NCBI GenBank assembly: GCA_046328505.1
Contig: JAXLWL010000002.1
Span: forward strand, 620,001 to 684,000
Reading direction: 5' to 3'
Length of the DNA stretch: 64,000 nt
Source: JBDHWG01 sp046328505
GTDB lineage: Bacteria; Chloroflexota; Anaerolineae; Epilineales; JAHCIE01
Within the stretch, counting starts at the first letter, position 1. Each line of letters opens with the position of its first letter. The translations under genes and the position numbers were made by a program. Under the pieces are notes generated by a model. That model was not told the origin of the DNA, did not search any database, and saw nothing but the letters and a program-made list of their open reading frames with translations. Positions 32,701 through 41,989 of the stretch are shown here, piece by piece.

Positions 32701-35700
32701 CCAGACACGGCAGATTCTGGCCGACAACTTCCCCACGTCGGTGCAAGCGGCCGGCGGAGACACACCGACCCTTCTCTTCTACCGCGAGGAGAAGTCGCGG
32801 ACGGTCAACCTTGCCGCGAATGCGCAGTCGGCCGTCGGGGGAAATGGTACCCTGACCCTCGATCTCGACCCGATTGCGGTCGAGGAAGTTAACCACAGCT
32901 TTCTGAACATGGCCACGTACCGTTTTCGCAGCGGCCAGTGGGAGGCGTTCCCCATTGAGGACTACTGGGACACGCTAGAGGTGCATCTGCGCGACATCCT
33001 GACGGCGGATAGCCCGCAGCCACCCGACCCCGATATCCTGCGCGGTCAGATCGAGGTGGCACGCGGCTTCTACCTGTCGTTCTATATGGGCATCATGGAC
33101 CTGACGCGCGTCGGTAATGTGCTCATCGCCCCGAACGACCCGCACAAGAAGACCGATGCCGATCTGGCGAAGGACACCAAGGACGTGATCAAGGCCTCGC
33201 CCAAGGCGATCACCAGCGGTCTCATAAAGCCACTGGCCGAGGAGGGTTATAACTCCTTCCGGGCGTTGGTCGAGAGCCACCAGTCCATGACGCCGTCAGA
33301 CGCTTTCTTCAAGGTGGCGGGCGAGGCGTGGAACAAGGGCATCAAGACTAAGTACACCGATGCCTTCAACCCACGGAGCTGGAGCACGAAGATATCGTCG
33401 CGGGTGCGCACAGGCGCGACGTTCGCCGTCGCTATCGTGACCCTCGCCGCGGTGGGCCTGTCCATCTGGGCCGCTGTGAACGCGAGCCAGCAGAACAACG
33501 CCGGCCTCAAGGTCTCGACCCAGGTTCTCAACGGCCTCAACCTCGTGACCCGCGTGCGCAGCGCCATGGCGATCGTCAAGAAGACGGCCGATGTGCTGAA
33601 CAACGTCAAGAAGCTGACCGAGGCGTTTGCCGTCTCGCGGGGCGCCATTCGGGCTAACATCATCGGCGCGGTCATCTCAATCGGGATTGCGTGGGGGGCG
33701 TTCGCGGCGCAGATGGCCCTGGCCCACGTCGCGGCAGGCAGCCTCGACTTCAACAAGGCCCTGGCCGAGGTCATCGCGGGGACGATTGTTACCCTGATCA
33801 TCCTCGTGATATCGATTCTGCCGGTCATTGGGCCTATCGTGGACGCCGTTGTAGGCGTTCTCGATGCCGTGGCTGCCCTGGTATGCGGTCTTGTCAACGG
33901 CGCGGCGCAGCAGCCGGCCGGTAAGTGGCTGTGCGGCGGCGCTTCTGGCCTCGCGACCAAGTTGCTGACGTGGTACATCTACGGCGATAACCCGATCGTC
34001 GGCAACCTCAACGACCCCAACCGTGTCGCTCTGGCGAATTACACTCAGACCCTCGCGGTACCGGGCAAGGGCGTCACCGTCGGTAACGCCGTGCAGTTGA
34101 GCGTGGACCTCACAAGCACCATCAAACTCAACGACCTGGTCAAGCGCAAGCCCAACGGCGACCCCATTGACGACGACATCCCGGTCGATTGGAAGGCGGC
34201 GGCCTACGCCTGGCAGTACAGCAACGATACACTGCGCACAGCGACCGTTGACTATCGCCTCCAGCAGAGCCACATCGACATTCACGACGCGCTAGAGCGC
34301 GGGACGATGACGAACGAGTGGCACGCCGACGGCAACCCCGGCCCGTACGATCGGGTACCGTTCTCCATCAGTCGGCATCTCTCGACGACCGTCGCCAGCC
34401 CACTCACAACGGCCGGCATCAACCAGCCGCTGACGCTAGTGCTCAGCGAAGGGCAGGCTCTGCCCCACCAGATATGCTTCGCCGTGCCGGCCCTGCCGGT
34501 GCCCGTGTGCTACATTCGTACCGAGAAGGGTAGCCACCACGTCGACCTCGGCCAGAACATTCGCTACGATGTGTTTCCGGCCACGCTCGACGCCTTCCAC
34601 GCGCTGGTCGCGAAGGACGGTGGCTATAGCCTCGCTTGGGGCCAGACAGGCGACCTCACGTTCAAGCGCCAGCGCGATGCCGACGGCGACGGTCTCATTG
34701 ACAAGGCGGACGGTGGGAATGATCCTGACGACAGCCGCTGGGATACCGATGGCGATGGCGTGCCGGACGCCGTCGAGCTGGCAATTGGAACAGATCCTCG
34801 CAACCCTGACACGGATGGCGACGGCCTGAGCGACTACGAGGAGCTTATCCAGGGCACCAACCCGCTGCGCGCCGACACCGACGGCGATGGTTTGACGGAC
34901 GACAAAGAGGTGCTGCACCCGACGGCGAGCGGCGGCTGGGCCGGCGGCTGGGAGTTCGTCTACGGCCTGGCGCCAGACGGTACGCCGCTCAAGACCTGGG
35001 TCGTCTCGAACCCTCTGACGGCGGACGAGGACGACGATGGCCTCACCGATGGACAGGAGTTCATCTACGGCTTCAATCCCCGCGCCCCTTCGGACGGCCG
35101 CGTGCTGACGTATCAATCGCGGGTCGATGAAGCCCGCGCCCCACGCGCTCTGCTGCGTTTTGACGAGAACGCCGGCGCAAGCGGTTTCGCCGACAGCGCG
35201 GGCTACGGCCACGTCGGGCAGTGCCTGGGAACGGCGTGCCCGACGACCGGCGGCATCGGGCGGTTTGGCAAGGCCGCGCGCTTCGACGGCGCCACCGATA
35301 CTGTCGGCATCGCCAATTTCCCAATCGTCGGCCAGATCACGCTGGCGGCGTGGATCCGACCCGAAGCGACGGACGGCGTGCGGAATGTCATTGCCCACGG
35401 CTACACGTTCGGCCCCAACGGCGAGGTCTATCTGCGCATCGCCAATGGTAAGTACCAGGTCGGTTCGTGGGACGGCGCCGACCACTTCGCCCAGGCAGAC
35501 GTACAGGTGAACGATGTCGGCCAATGGGTGCACCTCGCCGGTGTGTATGACGGCTTCAACTGGCGTCTGTATCGCAACGGCGTCCAGGTCGCGACGACGT
35601 CCGACAGCGTAGGAGCGGTGCCGGTGAATGCCGACTGGGCCATCGGCTCCCGCGCCGGCGGCGCCGAGCGCTTCTTCAAGGGAAGCATCGACGAAGCCGC

Positions 35701-38700
35701 TCTGTTCGACCGCGGCTTGTCGGCCGCGGAGGTCCAGGCGCTCATGGACGGGCGCTACAACCTCAACGATGGCGTCGTGCAGCCGGGGGACACACTCGCC
35801 TACTCCGGCCGCGTCAAGAACGAGCTGTTCAACCGCGACGCCAACGGTCTGCAAATGACGACCATCGCCGGTCCTGCCACCGGCAATCTCACGCCGCAGT
35901 CGTTCAGTCTTCAGCCGCTGCAGGCCGTCACTCTCACCGGCAGTCTGGCGGTGAACACGGGCGTGGCATCGCAGCCTGTCACGCTGACCCAATCCGCCGG
36001 CGCCCTGGTCATCGACCGGCGCGCTCAGTCGGCCCCGCCCGGCTCCAATATCTACGCCAATGCGTGGTTCAAGCTCGACGAGCAGAGCGGCACGACGTTT
36101 GCCGATTCCTCCGGTGCTCAGCCACCGATCAGCCTGGCGTGCGCTGGCGGCGCTTGCCCGACGCCGACCCAGGACAATTTCGGGCGCTACCAGCGATTCA
36201 ACGGCGCCAACGTGTTATCCGTACCCGACAACCCTGTCTTCCACGCCAACAGTTTCACCGTCGGGGCATGGGTCAAGCCTACCGCGCTCGGCGTCAAGCA
36301 AACGATCCTGTCCGGCTCCGGCTACGAGCTCCACGTCAGTGAGGACGGCAGCGTCGGTGCCATCCTTTCACCGTGTAGCGACACCGCCGCCTTCATTTTC
36401 AGTCCGAGCGCCGTTGCGTTCGTGGGCCAGTGGACACACGTCATGCTGACTTATGACGGCGCTCAGATGCGCCTCTACGTGAATGGCCGCCCTGTGGCCG
36501 GACCGACACCAGGGGCGCTGACCGCTTGCCCGCCGTCGCCCTTCACGGTTGGTAGCGGCCTCAGCGGCGCGGTGCTTCTATCGGCGTTCAACGGTGGGCT
36601 GTCCGACGTGCGCCTGTATCCGGCTGCCTTGAGTGAGGGGGAGATTCGCGGCTTGCTGGCGAAGCCGGTCTTGCGCCTGACCTTCGACGAGGGTTCGAGC
36701 GCGCCACCCGCCGACTCCTCGGGATACAACAACGCGGTCAGCGCCGTCTGCCCCAATGCCGGCTGCAAGAAGCTGGCCGGTGTCAGTGGGCAGGCCGAAG
36801 CGCTATTCAACCGCAACCAGGACGAAGGCGACATAAGCTACATTTCCGTGACGCCTGCCGGCTCGCTCCTCGACCTGAGCGGTGGCCGCTTCACTTACTC
36901 CGCCTGGATCAGCCCGACCATGAACAGCGCTCAGGCTGGCGCTCTGATTATCGGCGACAACGTGGAAGGCTCAACGCTGTACCCGACGCTGTCACAGGAG
37001 CAGGGCCGCAAGCTCAAGTTCGATTTCGCGACGCCAAAGAGCCTGTTCAGCCGCATTACACCGTCTGACGTTCTGACGCTCGGCGCCTGGAACCATGTTG
37101 TTCTCACCTTTGACTCCGGCCAGTACGTTCTCTACGTCAACGGCGTGGAGCGTGACCGCTATACCTTCGGCACGGATTTGCGCCCAACGCCGTACACTGG
37201 TCCGCTCAACATCGGCTACCGCCTCGACGCATTCATCGACTCGGTCGAGGTCTATCGCCAGCCCCTCGCCGCCGATGATGTTAAGCGCCTGTACCGCTAT
37301 GGCGGCACATCACTCTACCTCAACCTGGACGAGCCGCCGGGCAGCTCGGCCTTCGCCGACGCGCTCGGGCGCAATGGCGCTTCCTGTATCGGCAACACCT
37401 GCCCCGTCAGCGGCGTCCCCGCGCGCATCGACCAGGGCGCGCAGTTCGACGGCGTGAACGATGCCATCGAAGCGCCGCTCGACGTTTTCGACCGCGCGGG
37501 TGCGTATTCGCTGTGGTTCAAGGCCGACTGCACGGGGTGCGGCCTGTTCTCGGTCGTGAACCAGGCGCCCTCCAACGCCGCGGACCGGACGCTCGACTTG
37601 CTTGGCGGCCAGTTGTGCATGTACATCTACGACGGCGTACATCAGGAGTCTCGCTGTACCTCGGGTGCGCCGTACAACGATGGCCGCTGGCATCACGTTG
37701 CCTATACCTTCGGCCCCGTGGCCAACGGCCAGCAGCTCTATGTCGACGGAGTTTTGGCGCTGACAGGCCCACAGCACGTGGCCAGTTTTAGTGGCCAGTA
37801 TCGAGTGCGGATTGGCCGCACGCTTACCTCCTTCAAGGGCCTGATCGACGATGTGCGCGCGTTCAACAAGGAGCTGACTGCGGCGGATGTGACCGCGATA
37901 TACCAGAACGCGCCACAGTTCCACATGCGGCTCGACGAGCCGGCCGGCGCGACGCAGTTCAAGGACGACGCCGGCGGCCTGGTAGCGCAGTGTACGCCGC
38001 CGGCCTGCCCAATGGCCGGGGTGAAGGGGCAGTTCGGCGGCAGCGCCGAGTTCGACGGTGTGCAGGATGTGCTTCTCCTGCCCTCAGGGCCGGACCGTTC
38101 GGATACGGCGTTCACGCTGGGCATGTGGCTGCGCTCCGACGGCACGAACACGACTTCGTTGCCGGTATTCCAGCGGTCGGACCTTGGTATCCGCATTGAC
38201 CCAAGCCAGACCGTTAGTCTGAACATATGCACCGGTGGAATCGCTGAGGGCATGCGCTACGCGGGTTCGAGTCAGGCGGCGCTGATACCCAACGCCTGGA
38301 ACCACATCATGGTCACGTATGACCAGAACCAGGCTGATCCTGGACAGCGCCTTAAGCTGTTTATCAACGGCTCACTCGACTCGACGGTGGCGCCGCAGGC
38401 CGGGCCTTGCGCGCACGATCCGTTCCTTATCCTTGGCGGCGCGCTGTTCGAGCGCCCGTTCAAGGGGCGTCTCGACGAAGTGTCACTCTACCGCTCGGCG
38501 CTCACAGGGCGCGAAGTCAACGACATCTACCGCTACCAGGCCAGTTGGGTGCAGGAGAACCAGACCCAGGTCGTCACGGTCGACGCCGACGCGCCCACGT
38601 CAAGTCTGCGCTCGTATCGCCCGGGTCAGCCAAACTACCTGCCCAACCGCGACAGTGTAATGGACATCCGCGCTAGCGACCGCACCTCCCGCGTGGCCCT

Positions 38701-41700
38701 CGCCGAACTGGGTATCGACGGCACGTGGCTGGCTGCGCCGCCGTGCCAGGATACGCAGCCAGGCGCGGCCTGGTGTCCCACCTTCGACCCAGCGCCCTTC
38801 GGGGGCGAGGGTACCCATAGCCTGCAGACGCGGGCCACGGATGCCGTTGGCAACCGTGAGACCCCTACCCAGACTCTCACCGTGTATGTTGATGGAACGC
38901 CGCCACAGGTAAGTGTGGACGGCGCGCCGGGCGGTCTGCGCGCGCTCGTTCCGCATCCCACGCTCGACAATGCCTGGGTTCTACCTCTCGCCGGCGCCGT
39001 TACGGACCCGGCTCTTGCTGGCGGCGCTGCGGGCAGCGGCGTTGACCCGAATAGTGTTCGCGTGAGTCTGGTGCGGCCAGACGGCGAGATCGTCGGCGGA
39101 CCGCAAACGGCCACCGTGAGCGCCGGACGCTGGAGCCTCGACTACATCCTGCGCGATGCCAACCCAACCGGCGGCTACACTGTGCGTGTCGAGGCCGCCG
39201 ACGCGGTCGGCAACAAAACTGTATCCGACGCGTCGATTGTTCGTCTGGACGCGACGGCGCCGGGCGCCGAGCTCACCAGCACCGGCGCCTCCACTGTGAC
39301 CATCGGCAGCGGCGCGGCGCTGGCAGGTGTTGTCAGTGAGCAGCCCATCCTGCCGGGGACGGTGCTGCGTCTGCACCTCGAGGAGGGCAGCGGGGTGACC
39401 ACGTTCCGCGATACCTCCGGCCACCAGAATAACGCAACGTGCGCCTCTCCAGCGTGCCCGACAGCGCAGCCCGGCCCCTACGGGCAGTCGGCGGCCTTCG
39501 ACGGCAGCCAGGCGCTGACTGTTGCCCCGCGCCCAAGCCTCGACCTCAGCGGCGGTGCTTTCAGCGTGGCTGCCTGGATTGCTCCCTCCGCCTCGACCGA
39601 CGACGCTTATGGAATACTGGGTAGCGCCCCCAGTGCGGCGCAGACATACCCCAGCCTGTGGGTGTTCGAGCGCAGCCGCATCCGCGCCGCTTTCGGCGAC
39701 GGTGTCAACCGCAACGTCCTCGAAACGCCGCCCGTCCTGACGCCGAACGGCTGGAGCCATGTCGCGGCGACGTTCGATGGCACAACCTACGCCATCTACG
39801 TGGACGGTGTGCTGGCTGCCAGTACGACGGCATTTGCCGGCCGCAAGCCCGCGCCGACGAGTGGCTTGACTGTGGGCAAGGTGGACACGGCCTATCAAGG
39901 TGGGCTGGATGAGGTTGTCGTTGTCAATCGCGCTCTGACGCCAGCGGAAGTGCGCGCTCTGGCCGCCGACCCAATTCCCGTCCGCGCGCCGTCCCAGGTG
40001 GCGGGCGTTCAGGGGCTTGACGCTGCCTTTACGCCGACTACTCTCGATTCGCCGTTGCACGACGAAACGGTGCCAGCTGGCGAGGTGCTGCACCTGGCGC
40101 TGGACGACGGGCCGGACCGCCAGGGCGCGTTGCGGTTCGTCGATATCGCAGGCGGTCAGGCAGCGACCTGTGACGGCGCCGTCTGCCCGACGCCGCTACG
40201 AACCGGCCACATCGGGCAGGCGGCCCAATTCGACGGAGTGAACAACGCCGTCGTCGTCCCGGCCCAGAATCGTCTCACGATACAGCAGTTCAGCGTGAGC
40301 GTCTGGGTGAAGCCCGACGGCGCGCATCCCGACCGCCAGCCGCTCATCGTCAAGGCGGACCCGAATGGCGGCCGGGATAACTTCGGTCTGTTCATTGCGC
40401 CGGGATCACTCCAGATACAGGCGACCCACGCCGATCCGACGTGCGCCTCTGACCACCCACTGCTTAGCAACGGTACGTTGACGGCAGGCGTGTGGAACCA
40501 CGTCCTTGCAACCTACGACGGCGCATCATTCAAGCTCTATCTCAACGGCGTACTGGATGCAAGCGCCGCAGGCGACGGTCCGACGTGCGCGGCTGCGCAG
40601 TCGGTATACCTGGGGCGGCTACCGTCCGCGGCGGGCGCGTTCGCTGGCACCCTGGACGATGCGCGTGTCTTCAGCCGTGCCCTCGACGCCGGCGCGGTGC
40701 GCGACCTGTTCCTCGGCGCGACGCCGACGCTTCTCCTGGGGCTGGATCAGCCGTATGCCCGGAACGGAGCGAGCCTCGTGGATGACTCGGGCTGGGAGCA
40801 TCGCGGAGCGCTGAACGCTGGCGCCGGCGACACGGCCAACAAGGCCGACATCGGCAAAGTCGGCGCGTACAGTGTACAGTTCGACGGCCAGGATGACGCG
40901 GTGTCGGTTCAGGGCGGTGAAGAGCTGAATCCCGCTCAATTCAGTGTCGGTTTGTGGGTCAAGCCAACGCGTGTTGCCGGCGCGCCGCAGACGTTGGTGG
41001 CCGATGTAGGTAGTCAGTTGAACTACGGCCTTGCTATCCAGCCTGGCTCGCTGCAGGTCCTGAGCAGCATGCGCGGCGGCGCCTGCGGCGCGCCCGTGAG
41101 CGAGACGAGCCAAAATGCTTTGACGCTGAACGAGTGGAACCACGTCGTCCTGACCTACGACGGTGCGAGCGTGAGCCTCTATATCAATGGGGTGCTCGAC
41201 CACGCAACCCCGTCCGATCTCGGCGTGCCCTGCGCGGGCCAGCAGACCGTGTGGTTGGGCAACGTCCCGGGCTCGCTCGGCGGCCCCTTTGCCGGCAGTC
41301 TCGACGACGTGCGTGTCTACCCCCGCGCTATCTCTCCGCTAGAGATCACGGCGCTCTACAATAGCGCCTGGCGGCCGACTGCACTGGCCCAGACCGGCGC
41401 GACAACGTCGCTGACGACCTGGAGCGCCACGCCTCCGTCCGGGCTGGAGGGTTTCTACAGGCTGGACCTGCGGGGGCGAGATACGCTCGGCAACCTCGAT
41501 ACGACGAACGGAAGCCGCAACGTGTGGGGCGGTCCAGTGGACACCCTCGCGCCGCGGGTCACGTACACCCAGCAGTTGGTCGGGCAGGGCGCGACAGCCC
41601 GCAACGTCGTGGCCGTGAAGGTCGAGGACTTCAACCTGACGGTAAACGGCTTCCAGTCGGCGTGTCCTGTCGAGGCGTTGCGGCAGGACCGGGTCAGCGC

Positions 41701-41905
41701 GCCGTGGTATCTCGCGCTCACCGGACAGGTTGCGCCGACCCAGCTGAAGGGTCTGGCCGGCTCCTGTGTGACGTCCGTTCAGCCGGCGCCGAGTCTGACG
41801 GCCTGCGACTCGTTCGGCAACTGCACGACCGTCGCGGCGACAACACTGCCGCCGCGCGCGGACGAGCAGCGGCTGTTCCTCCCGCATATCGAGCGCAGCC
41901 GCTAG
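29747..41905 (+). CDS. giant (4052-residue) secreted/membrane protein with calcium-binding repeats and eight LamG domains
   Basis: An exported surface protein. A signal peptide (residues 1-32, ending AAVA) precedes an external region to about 280. Two or three hydrophobic helices follow at about 283-351. Calcium-binding thrombospondin-3-like repeats (DTDGDGIPDG type) are at about 422-548 and again at 1644-1782. The intervening region has three more hydrophobic stretches (about 1224-1247, 1304-1330, 1342-1385). Eight LamG/concanavalin-like domains follow, near 1798-2005, 2106-2305, 2308-2518, 2523-2720, 2725-2932, 3206-3406, 3448-3657 and 3662-3871. Each opens with an FDE/LDE strand, has a C(x)nCP pair and FDG, and ends in an AEVxAL-like helix. 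Ig-like segments lie at about 2939-3202. It ends RLFLPHIERSR. ATG 29747 has AGGAG eight bases upstream. LamG domains imply glycan or protein binding at the surface. Confidence 0.9.
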   Translation: MPRMSRLVFSSIVSLAVLALSALVLFVPAAVAGHLDWRIPFVGSSAEHEVASVWQRAQALGDYRFRTDVVQTTHPAPALANVGRSSHEDTLHLDGQVHAVDQRVDMRLWQGTAWDDSDGVEMRIEGDKAFGRQPNGEWRQVDNFADAFAPSQDFMAYLAGAKNVVAVAAETRSLPTGPVTFTRYTFDVDGPSLAEYMRERLEDSLRAKGKLPMGMSLDTSAQYRSVTGSGEVWISDNGLPLRLTLGLAYPEAENGDRVDARVQTDFSDFPVSAGRVLFGVSLPIWLTPLLTSVALPRTVTDGLGFALELILTTAVVAGTWIVVRRARSRAVYVALSGLVILSMLAVPLVQARQAQAFGEIVAEQQSKAATETRQAADQTPAEPARDPHRDPLADASLSAPAQSSAPGASFQAQATPTPSAVCADPNSDADADGLTCAQEVRLGTDPNNPDTDGDGIPDGVEVRGFDFGGRHWYLDPLSPDTDRDGLLDGVECPDLALDAANGRTALSLFQALAGPNPPACRATQSTTTPDVFNRDSDGDGVPDSIDLSPTRALGTATPYSDTHPLVFNVGHVGTDSQGQAWPLLVDFQLRPTNPDHLGFALSVLDWPANDTEGQVQRVKDTTFADHLTPQQVAADPNSRNGDMRLIPMLELRMASDGMALPLTTTLQTSIALTRDISGTLNLAQDGAAVRLTVDLASPGDTYDVTLHQGQCFGYDPTPLATWPGIHGGQSVTIPHYGLFELADGQHSIRLSKGGRTACATLSAIPHGTFTDKMVDQAALAPYGVSVRDLDSQGNLAAYVPLNTVNDPAGGGRVALAGRMFYRPFDPTRFSDNQVRVVWLVQMLTDQCNATGFTPSSEATRYDELTTWCAKPEHRIEETQIVQTYPESWYLTGLTAREDHGLQVAVALQDPAQVSNASIKNDQLLWVLADHLDKSSLSVADVKGRFDNASNTAVDETSRWALPQTAFRVYSFNYPQQDYITDVMMRQTRQILADNFPTSVQAAGGDTPTLLFYREEKSRTVNLAANAQSAVGGNGTLTLDLDPIAVEEVNHSFLNMATYRFRSGQWEAFPIEDYWDTLEVHLRDILTADSPQPPDPDILRGQIEVARGFYLSFYMGIMDLTRVGNVLIAPNDPHKKTDADLAKDTKDVIKASPKAITSGLIKPLAEEGYNSFRALVESHQSMTPSDAFFKVAGEAWNKGIKTKYTDAFNPRSWSTKISSRVRTGATFAVAIVTLAAVGLSIWAAVNASQQNNAGLKVSTQVLNGLNLVTRVRSAMAIVKKTADVLNNVKKLTEAFAVSRGAIRANIIGAVISIGIAWGAFAAQMALAHVAAGSLDFNKALAEVIAGTIVTLIILVISILPVIGPIVDAVVGVLDAVAALVCGLVNGAAQQPAGKWLCGGASGLATKLLTWYIYGDNPIVGNLNDPNRVALANYTQTLAVPGKGVTVGNAVQLSVDLTSTIKLNDLVKRKPNGDPIDDDIPVDWKAAAYAWQYSNDTLRTATVDYRLQQSHIDIHDALERGTMTNEWHADGNPGPYDRVPFSISRHLSTTVASPLTTAGINQPLTLVLSEGQALPHQICFAVPALPVPVCYIRTEKGSHHVDLGQNIRYDVFPATLDAFHALVAKDGGYSLAWGQTGDLTFKRQRDADGDGLIDKADGGNDPDDSRWDTDGDGVPDAVELAIGTDPRNPDTDGDGLSDYEELIQGTNPLRADTDGDGLTDDKEVLHPTASGGWAGGWEFVYGLAPDGTPLKTWVVSNPLTADEDDDGLTDGQEFIYGFNPRAPSDGRVLTYQSRVDEARAPRALLRFDENAGASGFADSAGYGHVGQCLGTACPTTGGIGRFGKAARFDGATDTVGIANFPIVGQITLAAWIRPEATDGVRNVIAHGYTFGPNGEVYLRIANGKYQVGSWDGADHFAQADVQVNDVGQWVHLAGVYDGFNWRLYRNGVQVATTSDSVGAVPVNADWAIGSRAGGAERFFKGSIDEAALFDRGLSAAEVQALMDGRYNLNDGVVQPGDTLAYSGRVKNELFNRDANGLQMTTIAGPATGNLTPQSFSLQPLQAVTLTGSLAVNTGVASQPVTLTQSAGALVIDRRAQSAPPGSNIYANAWFKLDEQSGTTFADSSGAQPPISLACAGGACPTPTQDNFGRYQRFNGANVLSVPDNPVFHANSFTVGAWVKPTALGVKQTILSGSGYELHVSEDGSVGAILSPCSDTAAFIFSPSAVAFVGQWTHVMLTYDGAQMRLYVNGRPVAGPTPGALTACPPSPFTVGSGLSGAVLLSAFNGGLSDVRLYPAALSEGEIRGLLAKPVLRLTFDEGSSAPPADSSGYNNAVSAVCPNAGCKKLAGVSGQAEALFNRNQDEGDISYISVTPAGSLLDLSGGRFTYSAWISPTMNSAQAGALIIGDNVEGSTLYPTLSQEQGRKLKFDFATPKSLFSRITPSDVLTLGAWNHVVLTFDSGQYVLYVNGVERDRYTFGTDLRPTPYTGPLNIGYRLDAFIDSVEVYRQPLAADDVKRLYRYGGTSLYLNLDEPPGSSAFADALGRNGASCIGNTCPVSGVPARIDQGAQFDGVNDAIEAPLDVFDRAGAYSLWFKADCTGCGLFSVVNQAPSNAADRTLDLLGGQLCMYIYDGVHQESRCTSGAPYNDGRWHHVAYTFGPVANGQQLYVDGVLALTGPQHVASFSGQYRVRIGRTLTSFKGLIDDVRAFNKELTAADVTAIYQNAPQFHMRLDEPAGATQFKDDAGGLVAQCTPPACPMAGVKGQFGGSAEFDGVQDVLLLPSGPDRSDTAFTLGMWLRSDGTNTTSLPVFQRSDLGIRIDPSQTVSLNICTGGIAEGMRYAGSSQAALIPNAWNHIMVTYDQNQADPGQRLKLFINGSLDSTVAPQAGPCAHDPFLILGGALFERPFKGRLDEVSLYRSALTGREVNDIYRYQASWVQENQTQVVTVDADAPTSSLRSYRPGQPNYLPNRDSVMDIRASDRTSRVALAELGIDGTWLAAPPCQDTQPGAAWCPTFDPAPFGGEGTHSLQTRATDAVGNRETPTQTLTVYVDGTPPQVSVDGAPGGLRALVPHPTLDNAWVLPLAGAVTDPALAGGAAGSGVDPNSVRVSLVRPDGEIVGGPQTATVSAGRWSLDYILRDANPTGGYTVRVEAADAVGNKTVSDASIVRLDATAPGAELTSTGASTVTIGSGAALAGVVSEQPILPGTVLRLHLEEGSGVTTFRDTSGHQNNATCASPACPTAQPGPYGQSAAFDGSQALTVAPRPSLDLSGGAFSVAAWIAPSASTDDAYGILGSAPSAAQTYPSLWVFERSRIRAAFGDGVNRNVLETPPVLTPNGWSHVAATFDGTTYAIYVDGVLAASTTAFAGRKPAPTSGLTVGKVDTAYQGGLDEVVVVNRALTPAEVRALAADPIPVRAPSQVAGVQGLDAAFTPTTLDSPLHDETVPAGEVLHLALDDGPDRQGALRFVDIAGGQAATCDGAVCPTPLRTGHIGQAAQFDGVNNAVVVPAQNRLTIQQFSVSVWVKPDGAHPDRQPLIVKADPNGGRDNFGLFIAPGSLQIQATHADPTCASDHPLLSNGTLTAGVWNHVLATYDGASFKLYLNGVLDASAAGDGPTCAAAQSVYLGRLPSAAGAFAGTLDDARVFSRALDAGAVRDLFLGATPTLLLGLDQPYARNGASLVDDSGWEHRGALNAGAGDTANKADIGKVGAYSVQFDGQDDAVSVQGGEELNPAQFSVGLWVKPTRVAGAPQTLVADVGSQLNYGLAIQPGSLQVLSSMRGGACGAPVSETSQNALTLNEWNHVVLTYDGASVSLYINGVLDHATPSDLGVPCAGQQTVWLGNVPGSLGGPFAGSLDDVRVYPRAISPLEITALYNSAWRPTALAQTGATTSLTTWSATPPSGLEGFYRLDLRGRDTLGNLDTTNGSRNVWGGPVDTLAPRVTYTQQLVGQGATARNVVAVKVEDFNLTVNGFQSACPVEALRQDRVSAPWYLALTGQVAPTQLKGLAGSCVTSVQPAPSLTACDSFGNCTTVAATTLPPRADEQRLFLPHIERSR

Positions 41906-41931
41906 AACGACGTCCGGCTACTCACAAACAC

Positions 41932-41968
41932 CACCGCCGACGTGCCTGTCTCTGGCGCGTCGGCGGTG
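41932..41968. terminator. probable bidirectional terminator between convergent genes
   Basis: CACCGCCGACG (41932-41942) pairs perfectly with CGTCGGCGGTG (41958-41968) across a 15-base loop. It sits between the 3' ends of the giant protein (+) and the first beta-helix protein (-). The flank read leftward is GTTTGTG and rightward CTGTTGTC, so T-runs are only partial. Confidence 0.6.
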
Positions 41969-41989
41969 CTGTTGTCAAGAGAGAGTCCG

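Noticed and set aside
34436..35992. A 518-codon minus-strand open frame inside the giant gene
   Set aside because: It is antisense to calcium-repeat and LamG coding sequence; periodic GAC/GGC codons on the sense strand keep the antisense frame open.
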